Below, piece after piece: positions 56,004 to 64,000 of a stretch of 64,000 nucleotides of DNA. Numbering within the stretch: position 1 is the stretch's first letter; each line of letters begins with the position of its first letter. The notes under the pieces are model-generated. The model was not told the origin of the DNA and ran no database searches. It worked only from the letters and a program-made list of their open reading frames with translations. Source of the stretch: Apilactobacillus apisilvae (GTDB lineage: Bacteria; Bacillota; Bacilli; Lactobacillales; Lactobacillaceae); contig NZ_CP093362.1 of NCBI RefSeq assembly GCF_023380225.1, forward strand, positions 1,405,671-1,469,670, written 5' to 3'. The position numbers and the translations under genes are program-made.

Positions 56004-56723
56004 ATGGTTTTACCAATTTATATTCAAATTCATAACAAAATTAGAAAAAAGGTTGAAGATGGTGTATGGAAACTAGGGGAAAAAATTCCTTCTGAAAGGG
56101 AACTTTCTGTTAATTTTAATGTTAGTAGAATGACATTACGTCAAGCTATTCAAACTTTAGTAGATGAAGGCATTTTAGAACAAAGAATGGGTTCAGGAAC
56201 TTTTGTTACTAATGAAAAGATTCAAGAAAAAATGTCTGGAGTCACTAGTTTTACGGATATAATGTTAGCTCAAGGTAAGAAGCCTTCTAGTAAAACTATT
56301 TCGTATCACTCTTTGGAACCTTCATTAAGTGAAGTTGAAAAATTAAAAATTAATCAAAATGAAAAAGTTGTTAGAATGGAAAGAATTCGTTATGGCGATG
56401 GTTTACCCATTTGTTTTGAAATTGCAACTGTTCCAGAAAAAATTGTTCAAAACCTAAGTAAATATGACGTAACTAATTCTTTTTATGCATCTTTAGAAAA
56501 GAAACTAGGTTTAATTCCTAAAGTTTCTAATCAGACAGTTTCTGCAACATTGGCATCTGAAAAAATTTCTGATTATTTAGATATTAAAAAGGGTGATGCT
56601 ATTTTATTAATGCGACAAACAACAGCATTACAAAATGGAGAACCTTTTGAGTATGTAAGAACTCAATACGTGGGAGAACGTTTTGAATTTTATTTAGATA
56701 GTAAAAAGAGTACTTTTGAATAA
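56004..56723 (+). CDS. GntR-family transcriptional regulator with UTRA domain
   Basis: The 239-residue protein has an N-terminal winged helix (about 1-70: EKIPSERELSVNFNVSRMTLRQAIQTL and the wing QRMGSGTFV) and a C-terminal UTRA ligand domain of the HutC/NagR type (ERIRYGDGLPICFE, LLMRQTTALQNGEPFEYVRTQYVG). Such regulators respond to sugar phosphates or amino-acid derivatives; the ligand is unknown. I chose the ATG at 56004 behind AGGAGG at 55986-55991 (spacing 12). Its stop abuts the convergent glycosyltransferase gene. Confidence 0.88.
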   Translation: MVLPIYIQIHNKIRKKVEDGVWKLGEKIPSERELSVNFNVSRMTLRQAIQTLVDEGILEQRMGSGTFVTNEKIQEKMSGVTSFTDIMLAQGKKPSSKTISYHSLEPSLSEVEKLKINQNEKVVRMERIRYGDGLPICFEIATVPEKIVQNLSKYDVTNSFYASLEKKLGLIPKVSNQTVSATLASEKISDYLDIKKGDAILLMRQTTALQNGEPFEYVRTQYVGERFEFYLDSKKSTFE

Positions 56724-56744
56724 TCATTCATAAGTACTCTTTTT
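56703..56744. terminator. Bidirectional terminator embedded in two gene ends
   Basis: AAAAAGAGTACT (56703-56714) and AGTACTCTTTTT (56733-56744) pair perfectly. The arms lie inside the last codons of the GntR gene (plus) and of the TagA-like gene (minus), whose stops meet at 56723/56724. Confidence 0.85.
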
Positions 56745-57458
56745 ATTTTGTCTTTTAACTAATAGGATAAATTTGGGTAATGCTAACATTCTTTTAAAAC
56801 GTGATGGTTCTTTTATTAATCGATAAAGCCATTCAATATTATGATCAATCCAAAATTGAGGAGCCCGATTTGTGTGTCCTGATAAAACGTCAAAACTACC
56901 GCCTAAGCCAATCCAAAGACTACTTAGTCTATCTTTGTATTTAACAATGAAATTCTCTTGCTTTGGGAAACCAAGAGCTACAAAGACCATGTCTGGTTTT
57001 TTATTAAGAATGTCATTAGCAACCACTTCTTCATTTTTAAAATAACCATCCTGAGTACCTTTTACTATTAAATTAGGGTAATCTTTATTTATTATTTTTT
57101 TTAAGTCGCTCATTACTTCTGGTTTAGCACCAATGAAATATGCAGACTTATTATTTTTATTCCCCCAATCTAATAAATCTAATAAGATATCATATCCAGT
57201 GATTCTTTCAGGCATTTTTTCTCCTAAAATTTTAGCTCCCTTTAAAATTCCAACACCATCAGCTACTAAGTAATCAGCTTTTTTAATTTTTTTACTATAT
57301 TGTTCATGATCCAATGCATAGGTTACAATTTCAGGATTAGCAGTAACGATAAAAGTGTTTTGATTTTTATCAACTCTTGCTTTGATTGTTTCCATAAATT
57401 TTTTAAAAGTGGTATTTAAAAAATTAAATCCCAAAATATTAATTTTATTATTTTTCAT
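56724..57458 (-). CDS. tagA: WecG/TagA/CpsF-family glycosyltransferase
   Basis: TagA adds ManNAc to GlcNAc-PP-undecaprenol to start wall teichoic acid linkage units. The 244-residue protein has the family elements ILGFNFLNTTF, FIVTANPEIVTYA (with the conserved Thr), ADYLVADGVG (with the catalytic Asp), ITGYDILLDLL, FIGAKPEVM, VFVALGFPKQENF, GLGGSFDVLSG and the C-terminal RAPQFWIDHNIEWLYRLIKEPSRFKR appendage. A GAAAGGGAAA ribosome binding site precedes the ATG. No other wall-polymer genes adjoin it, so the pathway assignment is by family. Confidence 0.88.
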   Translation of the reverse strand: MKNNKINILGFNFLNTTFKKFMETIKARVDKNQNTFIVTANPEIVTYALDHEQYSKKIKKADYLVADGVGILKGAKILGEKMPERITGYDILLDLLDWGNKNNKSAYFIGAKPEVMSDLKKIINKDYPNLIVKGTQDGYFKNEEVVANDILNKKPDMVFVALGFPKQENFIVKYKDRLSSLWIGLGGSFDVLSGHTNRAPQFWIDHNIEWLYRLIKEPSRFKRMLALPKFILLVKRQNKKSTYE

Positions 57459-57558
57459 TTTTTCCCTTTCTAGGTTAATTAATTATGATTATTTCTTTAA
57501 TTAATGATAAAATAAAAGACAATAAAAAGCGATATGATTAGGAGGATTTTATTCTATC

Positions 57559-59037
57559 ATGGCAGAAATTTTTGATAATTTAACTTTGCACACTGATGCA
57601 TATGAAATCAATATGATGCAAACATATTTTCAACAAGGCAAACAAAATCGTCGTAGTGTCTTTGAAGTTTATTTTAGAAAAATGCCTTTTGGTAATGGTT
57701 TTGGTATCTTCGCTGGATTAGAACATGTGATTAATTATATAAAAGATATTAATTTCACAGATGAAGATATTGCATTTTTAAGAAAAGACGGTGACTATAG
57801 TGAATCTTTCTTAAAATATTTAAGTAATTTTAAATTTCAGGGGACTATTCGTTCGGCAGTTGAAGGCGACTTAGTATTTAATAATGAGCCGATCCTACAA
57901 GTTGAAGGTAATGTTTGCGAGTGCCAATTAGTTGAAACTGCAATTCTTAATATTGTTAATTATCAAACTTTAATTGCTACTAAGGCAGCTAGAATTCGTT
58001 TGGCCTGTGATAAAGATCCTTTACTAGAATTTGGTAGTCGTCGTGCCCAAGAAACTTCTGCATCATTGTGGGGAGCGAGAGCAGCCTATATTGGTGGATT
58101 TGATGCTACTTCTAATGTTTTAGCTGGTAAAGAGTTTGGCATTCCTATTAGTGGAACGCATGCACATTCATTAGTAGAGTTCTTTCAAGATGATTATTTA
58201 GCATTTAAAGCTTATGCAGAAAGCCATCATGAATGTGTGTTCTTAGTGGATACTTTTGACACAATCAAAAGTGGAGTTCCTAATGCTATTAGGGTTGCTA
58301 AAGAAATGGGCGATAAGATTAATTTTGCCGGTGTTAGAATTGATTCTGGTGATATGGCTTATTTGTCTAAACGTGTTCGTGAAATGTTAGATGATGCTGG
58401 CTTTCCTAATGCAAAAATTTATGCATCTAATGATTTGGATGAACAAACGATTACTAGTTTAAAAATGCAAGATGCTAAGATTGACGTCTGGGGAATTGGA
58501 ACTAAGCTAATTACTTGTTTTGATCAACCAGCCTTGGGTGCAGTTTATAAGATGGTTTCTGCTGAAAATGATGAAGGTAAGATGATTGATACAATTAAAT
58601 TATCTAATAATGCTGAGAAAGTATCGACACCTGGTAAAAAACAAGTTTGGCGAATTACTGAGAAAAAAGATGGTAAGTCTGAGGGAGACTACATTTCATT
58701 TAGTGATGAGGATCCTAGAAAACAACAAAGTATTTACATGTTCCATCCTCAATTTACTTATATTAATAAAACCTTGAATGATTTTGATGCTAAACCGCTA
58801 TTGAAAACTATTTTTGAAGATGGTGAATTAGTTTATAATCAACCATCGTTAAAATCAATTAAAGAATTCTCTAATAAAGTTTTGTCATCATTATGGCCTG
58901 AGTATAAACGTGAATTGAACCCGCAAGAATATCCAGTTGATTTATCATTAAAATGTTGGCAAAATAAAATGGAAATTATTAAAGATGTTCATGAAACAAT
59001 TAAAAACAAAATTGAAAAAGGAAAAGGTGAACTTTAA
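57559..59037 (+). CDS. pncB: Nicotinate phosphoribosyltransferase
   Basis: It converts nicotinate and PRPP, with ATP, to nicotinate mononucleotide, the entry to NAD salvage. The 492-residue protein has [54 protein letters not shown] and [23 protein letters not shown] precedes the ATG. Its stop overlaps the nadE start by one base. Lactobacilli that need niacin depend on this route. Confidence 0.96.
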   Translation: MAEIFDNLTLHTDAYEINMMQTYFQQGKQNRRSVFEVYFRKMPFGNGFGIFAGLEHVINYIKDINFTDEDIAFLRKDGDYSESFLKYLSNFKFQGTIRSAVEGDLVFNNEPILQVEGNVCECQLVETAILNIVNYQTLIATKAARIRLACDKDPLLEFGSRRAQETSASLWGARAAYIGGFDATSNVLAGKEFGIPISGTHAHSLVEFFQDDYLAFKAYAESHHECVFLVDTFDTIKSGVPNAIRVAKEMGDKINFAGVRIDSGDMAYLSKRVREMLDDAGFPNAKIYASNDLDEQTITSLKMQDAKIDVWGIGTKLITCFDQPALGAVYKMVSAENDEGKMIDTIKLSNNAEKVSTPGKKQVWRITEKKDGKSEGDYISFSDEDPRKQQSIYMFHPQFTYINKTLNDFDAKPLLKTIFEDGELVYNQPSLKSIKEFSNKVLSSLWPEYKRELNPQEYPVDLSLKCWQNKMEIIKDVHETIKNKIEKGKGEL

Positions 59038-59864
59038 TGCGTTCAATGCAAAAACAAATTATTGACGACTTAAAAGTAAAGCCATCAATTGATCCTAAAC
59101 AAGAAATTAGAAATAGTGTTGATTTTTTAAAAGACTATTTAAAGAAATTTTCTTTTTTGAAATCATTAGTATTAGGTATTTCAGGTGGCCAAGATTCCAC
59201 GCTATCTGGTAAAATTGCTCAGATGGCTATTAGCGAAATCAGAGAAGAAACTGGCAACCAAGATTATCAATTTATCGCAGTTCGCTTGCCATATGGTAAA
59301 CAAGCTGATGAATCTGATGCTATGGATGCTATTAAATTCATGAATGCTGATAAAGTAGTTAGAGTTGATATTAAAGAAATGGCTGATGCTGCAGTTAATG
59401 CAGTTGAAGAAGATGGTCCTAAAATTTCTGATTTTAATAAGGGAAATATCAAAGCTCGCGAAAGAATGATTGCTCAATATGCAATTGCTGGACAATCATC
59501 TGGCGCTGTATTAGGAACTGATCATGCCGCTGAAGCAGTTACTGGTTTTTATACTAAATTTGGGGATGGAGCAGCCGATATTACACCACTTTGGCGTCTA
59601 GATAAACGTCAAGGTAAGGCAATGTTAGAATATTTAGATGCACCTAAGCATTTGTATGAAAAAACACCAACCGCAGATTTAGAAGATGATCGTCCAGCTT
59701 TACCTGATGAAGCTGCTTTAGGCGTTCGATACGATGATATTGATGATTACTTAGAAGGTAAAGAAATTTCTGAAAAGGCTGCTTTGACTATCGAAAATTG
59801 GTATAATAGAACAGCCCATAAACGTCATTTACCCATCAATATTTATGATGATTTTTGGAAATAG
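59037..59864 (+). CDS. nadE: NH3-dependent NAD+ synthetase
   Basis: It amidates nicotinate adenine dinucleotide to NAD+ with ammonia. The 275-residue protein has the PP-loop [45 protein letters not shown] and the C-terminal [14 protein letters not shown]. It lacks a glutaminase domain, so ammonia comes from solution. It overlaps pncB by one base (TAATG). The product feeds the sirtuin and LDH also encoded here. Confidence 0.97.
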   Translation: MRSMQKQIIDDLKVKPSIDPKQEIRNSVDFLKDYLKKFSFLKSLVLGISGGQDSTLSGKIAQMAISEIREETGNQDYQFIAVRLPYGKQADESDAMDAIKFMNADKVVRVDIKEMADAAVNAVEEDGPKISDFNKGNIKARERMIAQYAIAGQSSGAVLGTDHAAEAVTGFYTKFGDGAADITPLWRLDKRQGKAMLEYLDAPKHLYEKTPTADLEDDRPALPDEAALGVRYDDIDDYLEGKEISEKAALTIENWYNRTAHKRHLPINIYDDFWK

Positions 59865-59879
59865 AGAGGATATTTAGTA

Positions 59880-60296
59880 ATGAAAAAGAATAAAATGGCA
59901 ATGTATGCTTCAATGTTATCTGATTTAATTTCAGGTACTAATGAAACCGGTGAAAAGATGAGTAAAGATTACGAACCACTAGAAAAAGCTATGGATAAAT
60001 CAGATTTAAGTGGTATTGATTTGGTTTCAACAAAGAAAACTTTTCAAGATGGAACCAATACCTACAAAACTTACTTAGATAAGTTAAGTTCTGCTGATGT
60101 ACCAGCTAAGACATTGGGAATGCATTCTAATTTAAAATCAGCTTATGCTAATTATGTAAAAGGTTGCCAAGATATGGTTGATAGTATTAAAGATGATGAT
60201 ATTGATAAAGATTCATTCAATCAAGCTGGTGATTTACAACAAACTAGTATCGAAAAAGTTTTTAAATATGCACAAAAAATTATGATAACTGCTTAG
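59880..60296 (+). CDS. Small unrecognised helical protein after nadE
   Basis: I do not recognise this 138-residue protein. It is soluble, Lys/Asp/Ser rich and predicted largely helical: MSKDYEPLEKAMDKSDLSGI, TYKTYLDKLSSADVPAKTLGMHSNL, YANYVKGCQDMVDSIKDDDI. It has no signal peptide or membrane helix. GAGAGGAT precedes the ATG, 15 bases after nadE, and a terminator follows, so it ends the pncB-nadE operon. Confidence 0.75.
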   Translation: MKKNKMAMYASMLSDLISGTNETGEKMSKDYEPLEKAMDKSDLSGIDLVSTKKTFQDGTNTYKTYLDKLSSADVPAKTLGMHSNLKSAYANYVKGCQDMVDSIKDDDIDKDSFNQAGDLQQTSIEKVFKYAQKIMITA

Positions 60297-60302
60297 TTAA
60301 TG

Positions 60303-60338
60303 GTGGTTGATAATGAAAATTATCAACTGCTTTTTTTT
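60303..60338 (+). terminator. Terminator of the pncB-nadE unit
   Basis: GTGGTTGATAAT (60303-60314) and ATTATCAACTGC (60319-60330) pair with two G-T pairs, followed by eight T. Confidence 0.85.
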
Positions 60339-60401
60339 ATGAAAATATAAATGCTATAATATTTAATAAATGAACTTATATTGAGGAGTGAGAAGCTTAC
60401 C

Positions 60402-62561
60402 TTGAATGTAGAAATTATTAAAGCGGTTGCTAATAATTTAAAAGATTATTCAATCAAGCAAATAAATGCTGTTATAACAATGCTGGACGCTGGTAACACA
60501 GTTCCTTTTATTGCTCGATATCGAAAAGAAAAAACTAACAGTTTAGATGAAGTGCAAATTCGATTAATTGAAGATGAGAATATTAGAATTAATCATTTGT
60601 TTAATCGTCAAGATGAAGTAATTAAATTAATTGAAGAACAAAATAATTTAACTAAGGAATTATCTAGTAAAATTAGGTCTGCAAATAATTTACAACAAGT
60701 AGAGGATTTGTACTTACCATATAAAAAGAAACGTAAAACAAAAGCTGATATCGCCAAAGAACAGGGGTTAGAACCATTAGCTCAAAAGGTTTTATCTTAT
60801 GATAACTCTTTTGAACAACATTCAGCTGATTTTATTAACGAAGACTTAAATAATAAAAGTGACGTTTTGAATGGTGTGCATGAAATTTTAGCAGAAAAAT
60901 TTGGCAATATTGCTGAATATCGAGAATGGGTTCGTCAATACACTTTTCAAACTGGTTCTTTGAATAGCAAGAACAAGAAAAATTCGAAAGATGAAGAACA
61001 AGTTTATAAAAATTATTATGAATTTGAAGTTCCCATTAAAAAATTAAAAAGTTATCAAGTCCTAGCAATTAATCGTGGTGAAAACGATAAAATTTTGACA
61101 GTTAAAGTAGTTGTTAATAAAGACAAAATTCTAAGATATTTATTTAATCAAGTCAATCATAATAAGCGCGGAAAAGCTGTGGAGTTTATTGAGAATAGCA
61201 TTAAAGATGCTTATAATCGATTTATTGGTCCTGCAATTAATCGTGAAATTAGGAACCAAATAACTTCTACTGCCGATGAGCATGCAATTAAAATTTTTGG
61301 TAAAAATTTATATAAGTTATTAATGCAATCGCCCTTAAAAGGTAAGACAGTAATGGGCTTTGACCCTGCATATCGAACAGGTTGTAAGTTAGCAGTTGTC
61401 GATAATAACGGTAAATTTCTGGATAAATTAGTAATTTATCCGCATAAACCAGCTAGTAATCATCAACGAGAACAAGCATTAAAATTATTTCTAGATTTTA
61501 TTAAAAAAAATCATGTTGAAATGATAGCAATTGGTAACGGTACAGCTAGTCGTGAATCTGAACAATTTGTAATTAATGCAATTAAGAAAATACCGTGGGA
61601 TTTATATTACGTAATTGTTAATGAAGCAGGTGCTTCGGTTTATTCTGCTAGTCAAAACGCACGTGATGAATTTCCTGAATTTAATGTTGAAGAGCGTTCG
61701 GCGGTAAGTATTGGCAGAAGATTACAGGATCCGTTAGCTGAATTAATTAAAATTGATCCTAAGTCAGTGGGTGTCGGTCAATATCAACATGATTTGCCTG
61801 AAAAGCAACTCGATCAAAGCTTAAATCGAGTTGTCGAAACAGCTGTGAATAACGTTGGTGTTAATGTTAATACTGCTAGTGTAGAATTATTAACCCATAT
61901 TTCTGGAATGAATCAAAATGTAGCTAAAAAATTAGTTAAATATCGTAATGAAAATGGTCGTTTCAATAATCGTGTCTCTTTATCAAAGGTTCCAAGATTA
62001 GGTAAAAAAACTTATGAACAATCAGTTGGCTTTTTGAGAATTATTGATGGTGATAATAAGTTAGATAATACCGATATTCATCCAGAGAGTTATCCAATTG
62101 CTGAAAAAATTATCAAATTAACCAATATTGATATTAATAACTTGGGTTCAGACTTTATGCTTGATAAATTAAATCAAATTAATATTAATGAATTTATCAG
62201 TGCTAATCATTTTGGAAAAGAAACAGTTTATGATATTTTTAATGGGTTAAAAAAGCCAGGCCGTGATTTTCGTGAAAATATGCCTAAGCCTAAATTAAAA
62301 CAAGATATTTTAAAAATTGAAGATTTATCAGTAAATATGAAATTACAAGGAACTGTTAGAAATGTGGTTGATTTTGGTGCTTTTGTTGATATTGGTTTAA
62401 AACAAGATGGACTAATTCATATTTCTAATATGAGTGATAGTTTTATTTCAGATCCAAATACTATTGTTTCAATTGGTGATGTAGTGACTGTTTGGGTTAA
62501 AGACATTGATGTTAATCGTAATCGTATTCAGTTAACAATGATGGATCCAGAAAAGAATTGA
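60402..62561 (+). CDS. tex: Tex-family RNA-binding transcription accessory protein
   Basis: Tex proteins bind RNA and act on transcription or RNA quality; the exact bacterial role is open. The 719-residue protein has the N-terminal helical region (NTVPFIARYRKEKT), a YqgF-like RNase H fold (MGFDPAYRTGCKLAVVD), the HhH pair (VNVNTASVELLTHISGMN and KLVKYRNENGRF) and a C-terminal S1 domain (from about 643, VRNVVDFGAFVDIGLKQDGLIHIS). I chose TTG at 60402, eleven bases after GAGGAGTG. It is followed at once by the SprT-like gene. Confidence 0.95.
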   Translation: MNVEIIKAVANNLKDYSIKQINAVITMLDAGNTVPFIARYRKEKTNSLDEVQIRLIEDENIRINHLFNRQDEVIKLIEEQNNLTKELSSKIRSANNLQQVEDLYLPYKKKRKTKADIAKEQGLEPLAQKVLSYDNSFEQHSADFINEDLNNKSDVLNGVHEILAEKFGNIAEYREWVRQYTFQTGSLNSKNKKNSKDEEQVYKNYYEFEVPIKKLKSYQVLAINRGENDKILTVKVVVNKDKILRYLFNQVNHNKRGKAVEFIENSIKDAYNRFIGPAINREIRNQITSTADEHAIKIFGKNLYKLLMQSPLKGKTVMGFDPAYRTGCKLAVVDNNGKFLDKLVIYPHKPASNHQREQALKLFLDFIKKNHVEMIAIGNGTASRESEQFVINAIKKIPWDLYYVIVNEAGASVYSASQNARDEFPEFNVEERSAVSIGRRLQDPLAELIKIDPKSVGVGQYQHDLPEKQLDQSLNRVVETAVNNVGVNVNTASVELLTHISGMNQNVAKKLVKYRNENGRFNNRVSLSKVPRLGKKTYEQSVGFLRIIDGDNKLDNTDIHPESYPIAEKIIKLTNIDINNLGSDFMLDKLNQININEFISANHFGKETVYDIFNGLKKPGRDFRENMPKPKLKQDILKIEDLSVNMKLQGTVRNVVDFGAFVDIGLKQDGLIHISNMSDSFISDPNTIVSIGDVVTVWVKDIDVNRNRIQLTMMDPEKN

Positions 62562-62566
62562 TTAAT

Positions 62567-63010
62567 ATGACTAATAAAGAATTACAATTACTGGTGGAGA
62601 AAATATCTATAACTAGTTTTGCTAGACGATTTCTTCACAAAGTTTATTTTAATGCTCGGTTGAAGACTACTGGTGGTCGATATCATATGGATTCACATAA
62701 TATCGATATTAATCCTAAAATGCTTAGTGAGCATTCATATAAAACCTTAGTGGGTGTTATTAAGCACGAGCTATGTCATTATCATTTGCATTTAGCAGGT
62801 TATTCTGGTAAACATAATACAAATGATTTTAAAAATATGTTAAAAGCAGTTGGTGGATTAAAATATGCACCATCACCAGATAAAACTAATCAAATAAAGT
62901 ATATTTGTACAAAATGTGGTCAAATTTATTTAAGAAAACGTCGAATTGATACTAGACGTTACGTTTGTGGTAAATGCCATGGAAAATTAATTAAGCAAGG
63001 GATGATTTAA
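62567..63010 (+). CDS. SprT-like zinc metalloprotease-fold protein
   Basis: The 147-residue protein has the SprT zincin motif HELCH in VIKHELCHYHLHLAGY. It also has a C-terminal zinc ribbon with two Cys pairs (YICTKCGQ and YVCGKCHG). In eukaryotes Spartan-type relatives digest DNA-protein crosslinks; the bacterial SprT-like role is unknown. The ATG at 62567 lies just after the tex stop; a TTG at 62558 overlapping tex is an alternative start. It ends at the base before thrB. Confidence 0.88.
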   Translation: MTNKELQLLVEKISITSFARRFLHKVYFNARLKTTGGRYHMDSHNIDINPKMLSEHSYKTLVGVIKHELCHYHLHLAGYSGKHNTNDFKNMLKAVGGLKYAPSPDKTNQIKYICTKCGQIYLRKRRIDTRRYVCGKCHGKLIKQGMI

Positions 63011-63889
63011 TTGGATAAAAAATTAATTGTTAGAGTGCCTTCAACTTCGTCAAATTTGGGTGCGGGATTTAATTCTTTGGGAATTGCGTTTCATTTATAC
63101 TATACAGTTATTGTTGAAGAAGAGATGGATGAATGGCAAGTTAACCACGCTTTGGGTGATGACATACCACATGATGAAAATAATTTAATTGTCCAAACGA
63201 TTTTATCGATCAATTCAAAGATCCATCCACATCAATTAACAGTAATGTCTGATGTTCCTATGGAAAGGGGAATGGGGTCTAGCACCACAGCTGTCGTTGC
63301 TGGAATTAAGATTGCGAATGCTTTAGGTGATATGGATTTATCATTAGATCAGCAAATTAATATTGGTTCAAAAATTGAAGGACATCCTGAAAATGTAACT
63401 TCAGCAATCCTAGGTGATTTAACAATTTCTACTTTTGATGGTGATATGTGTACTACTGTTAAAGCATCAATGCCTAAAAATATTAATGTTTTGATGTTTA
63501 TTAAAAATAAAGAATCTACTAAACCGAAGCGACCTTTACCTAAAACAATTAAGTTTAATGATGCGATTCAATCTAGTAGTTTTGCAAATGTTTTTGTTGC
63601 GTCAGTTATGAGTAATGAATGGAGCAAAGCTGCCGAAATGATTGAAAGAGATAAGTTTCACGAACATTATCGTGAAAAAGATGTTCCTGAATTAAATATA
63701 ATTAGAAAATATGCTCATGAAATTGGAATTCGTGGAACTTATATTAGTGGTTGTGGTCCAACAATTGCTACTTTTGGCACCGAATCAGAATTAAATAAGT
63801 TAAGGGATGTATTAAATAATCATGAATTGGACGGTAATTTTAGATTATTAAAAATTGATTATGAAGGTGCATCAGTTCGTGGCGAATAA
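63011..63889 (+). CDS. thrB: Homoserine kinase
   Basis: It phosphorylates homoserine for threonine synthesis. The 292-residue GHMP kinase has VRVPSTSSNLGAGFNSLGIA, the ATP loop PMERGMGSSTTAVVAG, EGHPENVTSAILG and the C-terminal GTYISGCGPTIATFG. Start is TTG with AAGGGATG overlapping the preceding gene, and no gap separates them. No thrA or thrC lies nearby in the window, so threonine synthesis cannot be confirmed. Confidence 0.92.
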   Translation: MDKKLIVRVPSTSSNLGAGFNSLGIAFHLYYTVIVEEEMDEWQVNHALGDDIPHDENNLIVQTILSINSKIHPHQLTVMSDVPMERGMGSSTTAVVAGIKIANALGDMDLSLDQQINIGSKIEGHPENVTSAILGDLTISTFDGDMCTTVKASMPKNINVLMFIKNKESTKPKRPLPKTIKFNDAIQSSSFANVFVASVMSNEWSKAAEMIERDKFHEHYREKDVPELNIIRKYAHEIGIRGTYISGCGPTIATFGTESELNKLRDVLNNHELDGNFRLLKIDYEGASVRGE

Positions 63890-63911
63890 GTTATTTATAA
63901 TATAATGATAT

Positions 63912-63940
63912 TTGTAAAAACGGCTACAATTTATTATAAT
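63912..63940 (+). promoter_or_regulatory. Promoter of tRNA-Leu, overlapping the thrB terminator
   Basis: TTGTAA (63912-63917), 17-base spacer, TATAAT (63935-63940). The predicted start is about 14 bases before the tRNA gene. Confidence 0.6.
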
Positions 63941-63960
63941 AATAGTTGTAGTTGTTTTTT
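63916..63960 (+). terminator. Terminator of thrB
   Basis: AAAAACGGCTACAA (63916-63929) pairs with TTGTAGTTGTTTTT (63946-63959) using two G-U pairs, ending directly at the tRNA-Leu gene. Confidence 0.7.
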
Positions 63961-64000
63961 GCGGCTATGGCGGAATTGGCAGACGCGCAAGATTAAGGAT
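63961..64000 (+). tRNA. tRNA-Leu (anticodon AAG by position), 5' part only
   Basis: GCGGCTATGGCGGAATTGGC is the 5' half of a class II tRNA-Leu. Counting from the D arm, the anticodon stem is CAAGA and the loop TTAAGGA, giving AAG at 63995-63997. The 3' half lies outside the window, so the stem cannot be checked. Confidence 0.85.

Overview
The window is low-GC chromosomal DNA from a member of the Lactobacillaceae. The evidence is the Firmicutes-type gene order (metG-tatD-rnmV-rsmA-veg-ispE-purR-glmU-prs; pth-mfd-murJ-like-rqcP-divIC-yabR-tilS-hpt-ftsH-hslO-dusB-lysS-rrn), an L-lactate dehydrogenase of lactobacillar type, a mevalonate-pathway HMG-CoA reductase, L31 type B, frequent TTG starts and a Lactobacillus-like rRNA operon. 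The AT-rich composition and the 16S sequence would suit a small-genome clade such as Apilactobacillus or Fructilactobacillus, but the genus is inference. Almost everything is core housekeeping.

Region 1 (1-13.5 kb) holds a four-gene unit (HMG-CoA reductase, a HELLH-containing lactobacillar protein, a sirtuin, a DUF72 protein). It is followed by methionyl-tRNA synthetase and the RNA maintenance set (TatD nuclease, RNase M5, RsmA, Veg), then ispE, the purine repressor purR with a PurBox, glmU and prs. Purine and PRPP control and cell-wall precursor supply are therefore linked here.

Region 2 (13.5-22.2 kb) is bounded by two nearly identical IS1182-like elements in opposite orientation. Between them lie a HAD phosphatase, an HD-domain phosphohydrolase, a DUF1934 protein, RNA polymerase delta (rpoE) and pyrG. 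pyrG has a leader matching the CTP-sensing reiterative-transcription attenuator known from Bacillus subtilis. The first IS has a nonsense codon early in its transposase. The second has a 31-bp deletion near the 3' end of its transposase.

Region 3 (22.2-32.2 kb) holds murA (with Asp at the usual active-site Cys), rpmE2, a tyrosine phosphatase, an unrecognised gene, murF, the helicase cshA, alr with a MazEF-type toxin-antitoxin pair, a CBS-ACT protein like the cyclic-di-AMP binder CbpA, and ldh. Region 4 (32.3-47.1 kb) is the long pth-to-lysS housekeeping run. Region 5 (47.1-55.2 kb) holds three tandem promoters, the 16S-tRNA-Ile-tRNA-Ala-23S-5S-tRNA-Asn operon, tRNA-Thr, a very AT-rich POT-family peptide transporter, tRNA-Tyr and tRNA-Gln. 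Region 6 (55.2-64 kb) holds proC, a GntR regulator, a TagA-type glycosyltransferase, pncB-nadE for NAD salvage, a small unknown gene, the RNA-binding protein Tex, a SprT-like protein, thrB and the 5' part of a tRNA-Leu gene.

I found no CRISPR array, prophage, defence island or large novel system. The most interesting signals are the inverted IS pair with complementary lesions, the pyrG attenuator, MurA Asp116, the AT-rich transporter between tRNA genes, and several places where terminators overlap coding ends or promoters.
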